A DNA stretch of 64,000 bases from JBBSGD01 sp038254435. Its GTDB lineage: Bacteria; Actinomycetota; CADDZG01; WHSQ01. Position 1 is the stretch's first letter, and each line of letters opens with the position of its first letter. The notes beneath the pieces were generated by a model. The model did no database searches and was not told the DNA's origin. It was given only the letters and a program-made list of their open reading frames with translations. The DNA is taken from NCBI GenBank assembly GCA_038254435.1, contig JBBSGD010000002.1, positions 27,997 to 91,996 of the forward strand, in the 5' to 3' direction. The translations under genes and the position numbers were made by a program. This document shows, one piece after another, positions 51,633 to 58,707 of this stretch.

Positions 51633-52706
51633 GCCCACCGCGACCGAAGTCGACGAGCTGGTGACGAGTCTCGAAAGCACCGGGCGCGTGCCGGCCGGCG
51701 TCGAGCTGGTACAGGCCTCGTCCCTCGCAATCACGCGGCCCGAGTTCACTTGGGAGCCGCGTATTCCGGCCAACGCAGTCAGCCTGCTTGTCGGGCTCGA
51801 AGGATTCGGCAAGACTCTCATCGCTTTCCACATCATGGCTCGACTCAGCCGCGGCCAGCTCGAGGGTGATCGTCGCGGGCGTCCCGGGGATGCCGTTTAC
51901 GTCGGGCTCGAGGACGATTGGGCGTCGATCTCCGTCCCTCGCCTCATGGCCGCCGGAGCGAATCTCGACCGTGTGCACTTCGTCCGCCTCTCGGCCGGGG
52001 GCATCTTCTCGGTCGAAGCCGATCTTCCCGCGCTGACCTCGGCACTCGAGCGCTTGGACGAAGTAGCCATGATCGTGGTCGACCCGCTCGATGCCCACCT
52101 TGGCGATGGTATCGACTCACACCGCAAGAGCGAGGTTCAGCGAGCCGTGCAGCACCTCGCCGAGGTAGCCCAGGGACATCGCTGCTCAATCCTCGGCATC
52201 GGGCACCTTCAACAAGAACGAGCTGAGCAAAGACCTACTCATGAGGGTGATCGGGTCCAAAGGGTTCACCACTAGCGCGCGCTCCGTGCTGGCAGTCGGC
52301 GAGCATCCCGACAACGAGGGCGAGTCTCTGCTCGTGCTGCGGAAATCCAACTTCATCGACCGGCGAGCGGTCCCTGCCCTCCGGTACCGTGTCGAGGGCC
52401 GAGAGGTCGACCACCGCGACATCGGGATGATCGCTACGGCCGGCGTCGCGTGGCTCGGCGAGACGCTCGACGTGGATGCCGACTCGATCTTGAGCTCGAC
52501 CACGAGCGAGGAGCGTACCGAGCGCGACGAGGCCGCCGAGTGGCTCGCCGATCTTCTCGTCGGCGGCCCGCGGCCCTACAAAGAGGTCGAGCGTCTCGCC
52601 GCGGAAGTCGGGATCGCGCGGGCAACGCTGCACCGGGCGCGCAAGACCGCCGGGGTCCGTGTTACCCGTGACGAGGCGGCCCAAGGTCGACCGTCGAGGT
52701 GGGGTC

Positions 52707-52970
52707 TTTCGTCTCAACCTCTGACTCAACATAGTGAGACGAAAGATTTACGGGAGAACGCGTCCCGGATAAATCTTTCATCTCACGGGGTTTCGTCTCA
52801 ACCTCTGACTCAACCTAGTGAGACGAAACATTTACCCCCCCTGAGCAGGGAAAACGCGCCTCGGGTCGGGGTTTCGTCTCACGTCACTGAGTCAGAGACG
52901 AAAGGCGGCGAACAGCTCAGCAGGGAGGACGTGTCCCGGACGAATCTTTCGTCTCACGCCACTGAGTCAG
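52707..52970. repeat. Iteron-like array inside the helicase gene
   Basis: Eight 10-bp TTTCGTCTCA sites: direct at 52707, 52776 (one mismatch), 52791, 52872 and 52947; inverted TGAGACGAAA at 52735, 52819 and 52894 (one mismatch). Between them CTGACTCA occurs at 52721 and 52805 and its complement TGAGTCAG at 52888 and 52963. Sites are paired head to head. In protein they appear as repeated S-S-Q-P-L-T-Q-x-S-E-T-K. Such an array in a replication gene suggests a binding site cluster for an initiator, that is a replication origin. Confidence 0.8.
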
Positions 52971-52992
52971 AGTGGCCAAGTCCTAACTCTCA

Positions 52993-53054
52993 CAAGATTG
53001 CACACCTGGTTTCCGCAGGTCAGAGCGATGATTCAGACCAGGTATGCAATCTTG
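52993..53054. repeat. 18-bp inverted repeat beside the iteron-like array
   Basis: CAAGATTGCACACCTGGT (52993-53010) and ACCAGGTATGCAATCTTG (53037-53054) match at 17 of 18 positions around a 26-base loop. It is AT-richer than the surroundings. Placed just 3' of the iteron-like array, it could be an origin hairpin, nicking or primase loading site. Confidence 0.9.
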
Positions 53055-53151
53055 TTGGTGATAAGGGCAACCTGGTCGAGTCACCCGGCGATGAGCCCCT
53101 ATCCGTTGCCGAGATAGCTAAGGCCTTCGACGCCGAAGTGGTTGAGACCTC

Positions 53152-54042
53152 ATGACCGCCTATGGGTCTAGGTCAATAAGGCAGCGGCGTTCGCGTGCTG
53201 AGATCCTCGACATCAAGATCGCCATGCACCGCCTCCTGGCCGCGGAGCACCCCATGACCGTCCGCCAGGTCTTCTATCGCCTCGTGAGCGAGGGGATCGT
53301 GGACAAGACGGAAGCGCAATACAAGCAGACGGTGGTGCGCCTGCTAACCGATCTCCGTCTCCCTGATACCGACGACACGGCGTCCCAGATGCTGCGGATT
53401 CCGTTCCACTGGATCGCCGACAGCACGAGGTGGATGCGCAAGCCGACCTCGTACTCGAGCCTCGAGGACGCCCTGAGGCGCACCGCTCAGACCTACCGGC
53501 GAGCCCTGTGGGATGAACAGGATGCGTATGTTGAGGCATGGCTCGAAAAGGATGCGCTCGCCGGCGTCCTGTACGAGGTGACCGGCGAGTGGGACGTGCC
53601 CCTGATGGTGACCCGCGGCTACCCCAGCATTAGCTTTCTGGCGAGCGCGGCGGACACCATCGGAGCGGTGGGCAAGCCGACGTACCTCTACTACTTCGGC
53701 GACCACGATCCTTCCGGCGCCGACATCTCCAGGCACACGGAGGAGCGCCTACGGGAGCTTGCCCCCGGCGCCGAGATTCACTTCGAGCGGATCGCCGTTA
53801 CTGCGGAGCAGATCACGGCGCTCGACCTTCCGACCCGTCCGACCAAGCGGACCGACACCCGCAGTCGAGGATTCGTCGGAGAGTCGGTAGAGGTGGATGC
53901 GATACCGCCGGCACGGTTGCGTCAGCTCGTTTCGGACTGCATCGCCCGCCACGTCGACGACCATGCTGTCAGTGTCCTAGAAGCAGTCGAGGCGGACGAG
54001 CGCCGGGTGCTTTCGATGTTCGCCGAGGAGGTGGCGCCGTGA
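53152..54042 (+). CDS. Solo Topo VI subunit A/Spo11-like Toprim protein (mini-A type)
   Basis: 296 residues. The N-terminal winged-helix segment has V-R-Q-V-F-Y-R-L-V near residue 40, in the place of the R-x-x-Y-Y motif with the DNA-cleaving Tyr of Topo VI A and Spo11; the last Tyr is kept. The Toprim domain supplies W-L-E-K-D-A-L near 137 (Glu) and F-G-D-H-D-P-S-G near 182 (DxD). R-I-A-V-T-A-E-Q-I near 220 is also characteristic. No Topo VI B partner is encoded nearby. Similar stand-alone proteins occur in mobile elements. It might cleave or process element DNA during replication. Four-base overlaps tie it to both neighbours. Confidence 0.8.
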   Translation: MTAYGSRSIRQRRSRAEILDIKIAMHRLLAAEHPMTVRQVFYRLVSEGIVDKTEAQYKQTVVRLLTDLRLPDTDDTASQMLRIPFHWIADSTRWMRKPTSYSSLEDALRRTAQTYRRALWDEQDAYVEAWLEKDALAGVLYEVTGEWDVPLMVTRGYPSISFLASAADTIGAVGKPTYLYYFGDHDPSGADISRHTEERLRELAPGAEIHFERIAVTAEQITALDLPTRPTKRTDTRSRGFVGESVEVDAIPPARLRQLVSDCIARHVDDHAVSVLEAVEADERRVLSMFAEEVAP

Positions 54043-54236
54043 GCGGCGGCCTTGATCGTAGACAGCACGCGGCGGTCACGAGGTACTACGACCTCGTTCA
54101 CGATCCAGCGAGGGCTCCGCTCGTCTCGGCACTCATTGAGTACGGCCAGGATGTCCCCGCACTGCTCGCTCGTGCTGGGTTGCTTCCGCTTGAGGACGTG
54201 CCGATGATCTGGGACTACCTGGAGGTTGGCCCATGA
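54039..54236 (+). CDS. Small hypothetical protein (65 aa) of the element
   Basis: 65 residues (G-L-D-R-R-Q-H-A-A-V-T-R-Y-Y-D-L-V-H-D), helical and slightly acidic with no recognised domain. GTG start overlaps the Toprim gene stop and its own stop overlaps the next gene's ATG, so it is part of the tight operon and probably real. Confidence 0.6.
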   Translation: MSGGLDRRQHAAVTRYYDLVHDPARAPLVSALIEYGQDVPALLARAGLLPLEDVPMIWDYLEVGP

Positions 54237-54529
54237 CCGGCCTCGATCCTCATGGCGTCGGGCTCGAGCTTCGACTCGCTCGCGTTGGCAGAGAGAACGT
54301 CGAGACCAAGGCCCGCCGCTACCTCGTCGAGGGCCGACTCACCATCGTTCGCGTCGAAGGCGGACGCATCGACGCCACTTGCCGCGGCACCGAGGAGACG
54401 CACCGACTGGGCTTCGAGCGCGGCGATTGGTACTGCACTTGTCCGGCGCGCGCAAGGTGCTCGCATCTCGTGGCATTGCAGCTCCTCATCCCGCGACCGG
54501 GGACGCAAGGCGCGAGGAGGAGAGCATGA
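54233..54529 (+). CDS. SWIM zinc-finger protein
   Basis: 98-residue protein with a SWIM motif C-T-C-P-A-R-A-R-C-S-H-L near residue 68, matching C-x-C-x(n)-C-x-H. SWIM domains bind DNA or proteins. The N-terminal half resembles a small beta domain. Coupled to both neighbours by stop/start overlaps. Its task in the element is unknown; a role in replication or regulation is likely from position. Confidence 0.75.
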   Translation: MTGLDPHGVGLELRLARVGRENVETKARRYLVEGRLTIVRVEGGRIDATCRGTEETHRLGFERGDWYCTCPARARCSHLVALQLLIPRPGTQGARRRA

Positions 54530-54804
54530 GCCCGAGACACAACTTAGCGCCACACAAGCCGCAGCGTCGTAAGGGTTCGTCTGTCGCAGCGCGCCGCCAG
54601 AGAGCAGGCAAGCGGCGCCTGACGCGCGTCTCCGTTGGGCTACCTCCCGGCGTCTCCGGTCGTAGCTCCGTTGCTCGAGCCCTGCTAGGGGCGCGGGGGT
54701 GGGGGTACCCTCCAAAAAATTCTAGAAATATTTTTGAGACGTTGCCTCCTCATCTTTTCTGGGCCCGGATACGGTTCAAAAAGATTGAGCTTGGGGGGAG
54801 GTGA
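54526..54804 (+). CDS. Basic hypothetical protein preceding terminase small subunit
   Basis: 92 residues beginning M-S-P-R-H-N-L-A-P-H-K-P-Q-R-R-K, very rich in Arg and Lys in the first 50. The second half is encoded by an unusual GGGTACCC and A/T-tract stretch and may not be selected as protein. ATG overlaps the SWIM gene stop; the frame ends inside the terS ribosome site. It may be a DNA-binding protein or partly a chance frame across a packaging site. Confidence 0.45.
   Translation: MSPRHNLAPHKPQRRKGSSVAARRQRAGKRRLTRVSVGLPPGVSGRSSVARALLGARGWGYPPKNSRNIFETLPPHLFWARIRFKKIELGGR
54703..54735. promoter_or_regulatory. GGGTACCC plus A/T-tract palindrome before terS (candidate packaging site)
   Basis: GGGTACCC palindrome at 54703-54710, then AAAAAATTCTAGAAATATTTTT at 54714-54735 centred on TTCTAGAA (54720-54727). 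This is an abrupt AT-rich island in GC-rich DNA, 75 bases before terS. Phage cos or pac sites often lie next to the small terminase gene; a late promoter is the alternative. Confidence 0.45.
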
Positions 54805-54810
54805 AGTGAA

Positions 54811-55131
54811 ATGAAGAAACCACCGAGTCCGCCTGCGCATTTGAGCCCCCGCTCGAAGGCCTTTTTCAGAAGGCTTGTGGGCGAGTACCTCCTTTCGACC
54901 TCGCAAATCGAGCTGCTTCGGCGAGCTTGCGAAGCGATGGACAGATGCGACCAGGCGATCCGCGTTCTCGAGGCCGAAGGCGTTGTCGTCGTCGACCGCC
55001 ATGGCCAAAGCAAACCGCATCCCGCGGCGGGACTCGAAAGGGATAGCCGTTTGGCCGTGGCGCGCCTGCTCCGTGAGCTGAATCTCGAGCCTTCCGGGGG
55101 TGACACCAGACCACCCTTGCTCGGCTACTGA
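54811..55131 (+). CDS. terS: P27-family phage terminase small subunit
   Basis: 106-residue protein of the P27/Terminase_4 type, which recognises the packaging site and hands DNA to the large terminase. Seen: P-P-A-H-L-S-P-R-S-K-A-F-F-R-R-L-V near residue 6, the Q-I-E-L-L-R-R-A-C-E-A-M-D-R helix near 34, V-V-V-D-R-H-G-Q-S-K-P-H-P-A near 59, and the C-terminal E-R-D-S-R-L-A-V-A-R-L-L-R-E-L-N-L helix. Strong ribosome site GGAGGTGA six bases before ATG. No large terminase follows, unlike in a prophage, so it would need a helper phage's large subunit. Confidence 0.85.
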   Translation: MKKPPSPPAHLSPRSKAFFRRLVGEYLLSTSQIELLRRACEAMDRCDQAIRVLEAEGVVVVDRHGQSKPHPAAGLERDSRLAVARLLRELNLEPSGGDTRPPLLGY

Positions 55132-55158
55132 ACCAACTAACGAAGCGAAAGGAGATGC

Positions 55159-55530
55159 ATGGGGACCAAACGAACGCTTACGCCTCGCCGCAATGCCTCG
55201 GGGCGAGCGACGGTCAAAGACCTGAACGCATTTTCCGCTGGCGCGGAGAAGCAGGCCGCGACTTATGGCAGCTGCCGCGTAGCCATCGAGCGCTTCCGGC
55301 AGCTCGGCTGGGACGTGACCTCGGCGGACTCCTGGTGGCGCCTCTATGGCCCGCCCGAGCTCGCCGAAGAGCCATCGTACGAGGAGGGCAGCGACGACTG
55401 GCAGTCGGCCATCGTTGCACACGAAGCCTTCCGGGACGCTCGCAAAGCGTGGCTCGTTGCCAGCGGCCACGAGACTCCCAAGCGTGCTAGGCCGGCGCAC
55501 CCGATCACAACCAGCGAAGGAGCAACATGA
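55159..55530 (+). CDS. Hypothetical protein (123 aa) downstream of terS
   Basis: 123 residues with a basic N-terminus, then A-A-T-Y-G-S-C-R-V-A-I-E-R-F-R-Q-L-G-W-D near residue 34, and a helical tail. No family recognised. ATG follows GAAAGGAG. The stop overlaps the next start (ATGA). Position behind terS makes a role in packaging or capsid redirection conceivable, but nothing in the sequence shows it. Confidence 0.6.
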   Translation: MGTKRTLTPRRNASGRATVKDLNAFSAGAEKQAATYGSCRVAIERFRQLGWDVTSADSWWRLYGPPELAEEPSYEEGSDDWQSAIVAHEAFRDARKAWLVASGHETPKRARPAHPITTSEGAT

Positions 55531-55700
55531 CCCAAGAGGACAGGAAGGAGAAGGAGCGCAGTCCGAACGCCACCATGAACGCGCTGCTTCGTCGGAGCGA
55601 TCCTGACGACACGACGGAGGAGCCGGACGCGCGCCAAGATTCACCGAAGCCGAACCATGACATGAACGCAACCATTCGCCGGCTCGCCGGCAGGCAATAG
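55527..55700 (+). CDS. Small hydrophilic protein (57 aa)
   Basis: 57 residues, highly charged, with two related segments (N-A-T-M-N-A-L-L-R-R and N-H-D-M-N-A-T-I-R-R). The ATG overlaps the upstream stop and follows GAAGGAG. No family recognised. Confidence 0.5.
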   Translation: MTQEDRKEKERSPNATMNALLRRSDPDDTTEEPDARQDSPKPNHDMNATIRRLAGRQ

Positions 55701-55709
55701 GAGGAGACA

Positions 55710-56525
55710 ATGCGCAATGTTCAAGCTTCCCAGGCCTCAACGATCATCGGCTTGCAGGAGGCCGGCGGCTTCAAGCTGCCGCCGGCGGTTCTCGACGCCA
55801 GCCAGCGCGTCGTGGCAGCCGCCGAGCTGCTCTCGAGCGCGCCACCGGTCGTAGAGGCGCTTCGCGTCGAAGACGAGCTCTGCGCGAAGCTTTTGAAGTC
55901 CTCGCTCCGTCGCAGCGACGCGGCGGGCATCGGCGAGCAGCTCGCCCAGGCCGAGGGCGCCGAAAAAGCGGCACTGGCGACTCAGCGTGTTTTTCGCGCC
56001 ACGCTTGAGCACACCGAGCGCTCCTTCGCGGGAGCCATGCTCGACAACGCCGAGCTGATCATCACCGGGTCCTTGCGGCCTGCGCTCGAGCAAGTCCTTG
56101 CCGAGGCTCGCGGTTGCGCCAAGACGCTCGAACACTACGGCCCCAGCCCATCGGCGGATTCGTTTCTCGTGGCACCGAAGGCTGACACTGAGGCGTTTGT
56201 CCGACTGAGGGAGGCAGCAGCACGCTACGCGGGTATCCGGCGAGCGCAATCGACCCTGGAACTACTCGGCGCCAAGCCCGAGTTCGACTCTTCGGGCCGG
56301 TTCGCCGAGATGCGCGACCTCTATCGACTGTGGCCGAGCGTGGCCACGGGTCGTTCAAGCCCGCCGTGGCCGACCGATCCGGTGGCGAGGCTCCTGTGGC
56401 TCATTTCGACCGGCGCGCAGGTGTGGCTACCGTTGCCGAGCGAGCAGGACAGCGCGGCGCGCTCTTGGGCCGAGGGCAATCGGGCTCGAACGGCAGCACA
56501 GCTCGGCGGCGTCACCACGGGCTAA
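55710..56525 (+). CDS. Hypothetical helical protein (271 aa) of the element
   Basis: 271 residues, Ala/Leu/Glu-rich and predicted mostly alpha-helical, with a likely coiled coil at residues 60-110 (Q-L-A-Q-A-E-G-A-E-K-A-A-L-A-T-Q-R). No Cys-rich or enzymatic motif. ATG follows GGAGGAGA. Not recognised. The helical build and position after terS are compatible with a scaffold-like or capsid-interacting role, purely as inference. Confidence 0.6.
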   Translation: MRNVQASQASTIIGLQEAGGFKLPPAVLDASQRVVAAAELLSSAPPVVEALRVEDELCAKLLKSSLRRSDAAGIGEQLAQAEGAEKAALATQRVFRATLEHTERSFAGAMLDNAELIITGSLRPALEQVLAEARGCAKTLEHYGPSPSADSFLVAPKADTEAFVRLREAAARYAGIRRAQSTLELLGAKPEFDSSGRFAEMRDLYRLWPSVATGRSSPPWPTDPVARLLWLISTGAQVWLPLPSEQDSAARSWAEGNRARTAAQLGGVTTG

Positions 56526-56565
56526 TCAAGCTCTGTGGGCGTCATACGTCACCCGGCGCGGCAAC

Positions 56566-56668
56566 GTAGGGGGCCGACAACCGGGAGCGAAGACGATGGC
56601 CGCTACTAGGCTCCGTCTGCGCCCAGAAACGTAGGGGGCCGCTTCTTTCAACAGGGGCGGCCCCTACG
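56566..56668. repeat. Repeats of CGTAGGGGGCCG upstream of the TA-like pair
   Basis: ACGTAGGGGGCCG occurs near 56564-56576 and again at 56629-56641. The second copy faces GCGGCCCCTACG at 56657-56668, so it can form an imperfect 12-bp hairpin with one bulge. Could be an operator or a terminator of the upstream gene. Confidence 0.7.
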
Positions 56669-56778
56669 TGCACTCCAACATCGACGGCAGGCTCCGGCGA
56701 CTGAAGCGTAGTGGGGGGCTTTATTTTCGTCTCTGGGAGTCCGATAATGGGTTCCAGAGAGAGAGAGGAGAGAGGCCC

Positions 56779-56982
56779 TTGAAACTGATTGAGGATCGTC
56801 TGACCGCTGAGGACTTGGAGGACCGGCTCCGGCACTTCGAGCGCCTCTACGCGATGACCAGCGACCAGTTTGCAAAGGGGTACTACGCGGGCATCCACCC
56901 GGACTCAGACGACTTCGCCGAGTGGGAAGAGACCTACTCGACACTCGGGCGGCTGCGGGGCAGGGACCGCTGCGCGGTTTAG
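56779..56982 (+). CDS. Antitoxin-like small protein
   Basis: 67 residues when started at TTG 56779, eight bases after AGGAG. A longer frame from GTG 56668 begins inside the hairpin and has no ribosome site. Core sequence L-E-D-R-L-R-H-F-E-R-L-Y-A-M-T-S-D-Q-F and D-D-F-A-E-W-E-E-T-Y resembles small proteins paired with DUF6516-type toxins. It precedes the possible toxin by three bases. Assignment is by pattern and pairing only. Confidence 0.6.
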   Translation: MKLIEDRLTAEDLEDRLRHFERLYAMTSDQFAKGYYAGIHPDSDDFAEWEETYSTLGRLRGRDRCAV

Positions 56983-56985
56983 GAC

Positions 56986-57429
56986 TTGCCGCCGCATTGG
57001 GTCCGCAACCTCACTGACTACTGGCGCTGGCTCGAGCGCTTGGAGGCGGGGCAGCCCTGCTCTCACGAAAACGGGATCGGGCTGATTGTCCAACTCGAAA
57101 TCGACGCTGAGGACGACTCCATCACTTACCTGAGAGTGCCGCGTCAACGCCTTGTCTTCTACGATGGGAGTTCACTGAGTCTGCTCTTCGATGTCAATGA
57201 CCAGCTCGAGCAGGAACGCTGGAGCTTCCATTACGCGTTCGATGATCCCCGCCGGCTGATCTTTCGCATGGAGCTGGGGCCGACCGGTGGGGGATCGGGA
57301 ATGGTTCCCCACATTCATTTAGCCCATGCTCCGGATGTGCACCTCCCCTATCGGGAGGTCGATCTCTGCGAGGTCTTCGAGGCGATAACAAAGTACCGGG
57401 ACGATGGCCAGCTCCCCTCCTTGATTTGA
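56986..57429 (+). CDS. DUF6516/TumE-like putative toxin
   Basis: 147 residues starting at TTG. The middle strand pattern W-S-F-H-Y-A-F-D-D-P-R-R-L-I-F-R-M-E near residue 82 and the M-V-P-H-I-H-L-A-H-A-P near 105 recall the Y-W-D/R-x-D-N-x-P-H-H-x-x-x-x-H-K-H arrangement of TumE/DUF6516 proteins. The partner gene sits immediately upstream, as in toxin-antitoxin modules. It could stabilise the element; the mechanism is not shown. Confidence 0.55.
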   Translation: MPPHWVRNLTDYWRWLERLEAGQPCSHENGIGLIVQLEIDAEDDSITYLRVPRQRLVFYDGSSLSLLFDVNDQLEQERWSFHYAFDDPRRLIFRMELGPTGGGSGMVPHIHLAHAPDVHLPYREVDLCEVFEAITKYRDDGQLPSLI

Positions 57430-57470
57430 TTTGCTGAAGCGAGCTTGCCCACCACGCTGATCTTGAGGTC

Positions 57471-57502
57471 TCTTCTGACGATGTACCTACATCGTCAGAA
57501 GA
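57471..57502. repeat. Perfect 15-bp palindrome with 2-base spacer
   Basis: TCTTCTGACGATGTA, CC, TACATCGTCAGAAGA. It lies between the convergent toxin-like gene and the minus-strand membrane-protein gene. No T-tract; the tight loop favours a dimeric protein site or cruciform over a simple terminator. Confidence 0.9.
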
Positions 57503-57700
57503 CGCTCCAGGAGCATCGCATCGGCAGTCACGTGATGGGCGCCGTCCCCATCCCCAGGAGCAGCTCGCAATTGGAGGCGGCGGGTGATCTCTTGAGTGTG
57601 CAATTGAGCACAAGTTACGGTCAGGGACATCGTTCTCCTACGCTCAGTCGGATCAGGAGCGCGGTGGATTGTGTGAGTCGCTAGGAAACGCAACCCCGAG

Positions 57701-58141
57701 TTAGTAGAGAGCAATGAACACCAGACTGGTGACTAACGAGAGCACCCCTTTGTGTAAGAGATCTGTAGCCAGCGCTTTCCCACCCCACTTCCATGGAGCA
57801 GGAGCGATGCCAAGGGCGGCATAGAGCGCAACGTCGCCCCCCCACACCAGGGGGTAGTGAAGGATCGAAGCGGTGAGAGCACCAAGGGTAGTAGCTCCCA
57901 GCAATCCTCGCACGACCCCCATCATCACCCCATGGCCCCAATGCACGACCAAGTTGAGTTTCTGGACGTCGGCCCCGTTCTTCAGATCCGGCTTCGCGAT
58001 CTTGGCTCCGACTTGAGCAGGTACCGTGCTTGTCGGTCGCTTCGTGAAGGTCTGCTCGAGCTTCTCAGATGCCGTGAGCGCCACCGTCCCTGCGACCCCC
58101 GCGACGATCCCCCACCCGACCGCTTCAATAACACTTCCCAT
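57701..58141 (-). CDS. Small integral membrane protein, cargo of the element
   Basis: 146 residues with about four hydrophobic segments: W-G-I-V-A-G-V-A-G-T-V-A-L-T near residue 9, G-V-M-M-G-V-V-R-G-L-L-G near 72, W-G-G-D-V-A-L-Y-A-A-L-G-I near 98, and S-L-V-T-S-L-V-F-I-A-L at the end. Similar in style to DUF1440/YagU-type inner-membrane proteins, but I cannot assign it firmly. It is the only minus-strand gene on the right arm. Confidence 0.65.
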   Translation of the reverse strand: MGSVIEAVGWGIVAGVAGTVALTASEKLEQTFTKRPTSTVPAQVGAKIAKPDLKNGADVQKLNLVVHWGHGVMMGVVRGLLGATTLGALTASILHYPLVWGGDVALYAALGIAPAPWKWGGKALATDLLHKGVLSLVTSLVFIALY

Positions 58142-58707
58142 ATGGGAGGCCCTTCTGCCGAGAACTCATCTGTACCGATTGGTTCATGAAGCTATCACTT
58201 CAAGACCTAGGAGCGACCACTTCCCGGAAGCTATGCTCAGAGAGTCTACATCGAGGGCAGCACCGGCATCTATGTCGACCTCGAGGAGATTCGCGTCTAT
58301 CGGGAGATGGCCGGCCTCGACGCGGAGCGCAAGCGCGGGCCCAAGAGAGGCTGAATCAGCGAGCTAACAGGCGCCCTCTTCGCGGCCTCACGCATCCGGC
58401 CACGTCGATGACCCACACGCCCCTGCCGCGGTGGCAGGCGCTCACCTCGGGCCGCTCGAGCCCTGCCCGCATGGCCCGCTCAAGGGCCCTCGAATGTGCT
58501 AGGGGCCGGTCGATCTCGGGGATGGCGAAGGTGAGGGTGACTCGCACACGCTCAGGCTCGCGCCGACGTGAGACGGCCCCATCTGGTCCCCATTTGGTCC
58601 CCGTAAGAGAGGAAAACGAAGGGTAGCCACGGTCAGCGCAGGTCAGCCGAATAGGCTGCCTGACCTGCGAAAGCACAAGAAACCGCAGGTAGAGCGTTTG
58701 CACCGAA
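58142..58707. other. Right end of the element: gene remnants and arm-site repeats
   Basis: 58211-58354 is an open stretch encoding R-V-Y-I-E-G-S-T-G-I-Y-V-D-L-E-E-I-R-V-Y without a start codon, probably a gene fragment. 58356-58600 reads on the minus strand as V-R-V-T-L-T-F-A-I-P-E-I-D without a ribosome site. Around 58575-58605 a GGTCCCC-rich stretch resembles the 3' end of the integrase gene at 48625-48655, perhaps the relic of an older integrase. Confidence 0.5.
58635..58669. promoter_or_regulatory. Candidate integrase arm sites, right
   Basis: AGCGCAGGTCA at 58635-58645 (identical to 48577-48587) and inverted TGACCTGCG at 58661-58669 form a GCAGGTCAG/CTGACCTGC inverted repeat 40 bases inside attR. 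Confidence 0.5.

Larger units (their letters stand above)
51619..53155 (+). pseudogene. RepA/RecA-like replicative helicase gene, interrupted by a frameshift
   Basis: Frame one (51619-52275) holds the AAA_25/RepA core: Walker A G-L-E-G-F-G-K-T-L near residue 60 and Walker B M-I-V-V-D-P-L near 155, up to G-I-G-H-L. From about 52210 the conserved continuation N-K-N-E-L-S-K-D-L-L-M-R-V is in the next frame, running to 53155 with a C-terminal winged-helix (A-R-A-T-L-H-R-A-R-K near 53 kb) and a repetitive tail encoded by the iteron-like array. A one-base shift at CTT-C would join them. It could be mutation, sequencing error or programmed frameshift. The rest of the operon looks intact. Confidence 0.8.

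Noticed and set aside
52195..52245. Firm call of programmed frameshifting
   Set aside because: There is no stop codon at the slip site and no obvious downstream stimulator nearby; error or mutation is equally likely.
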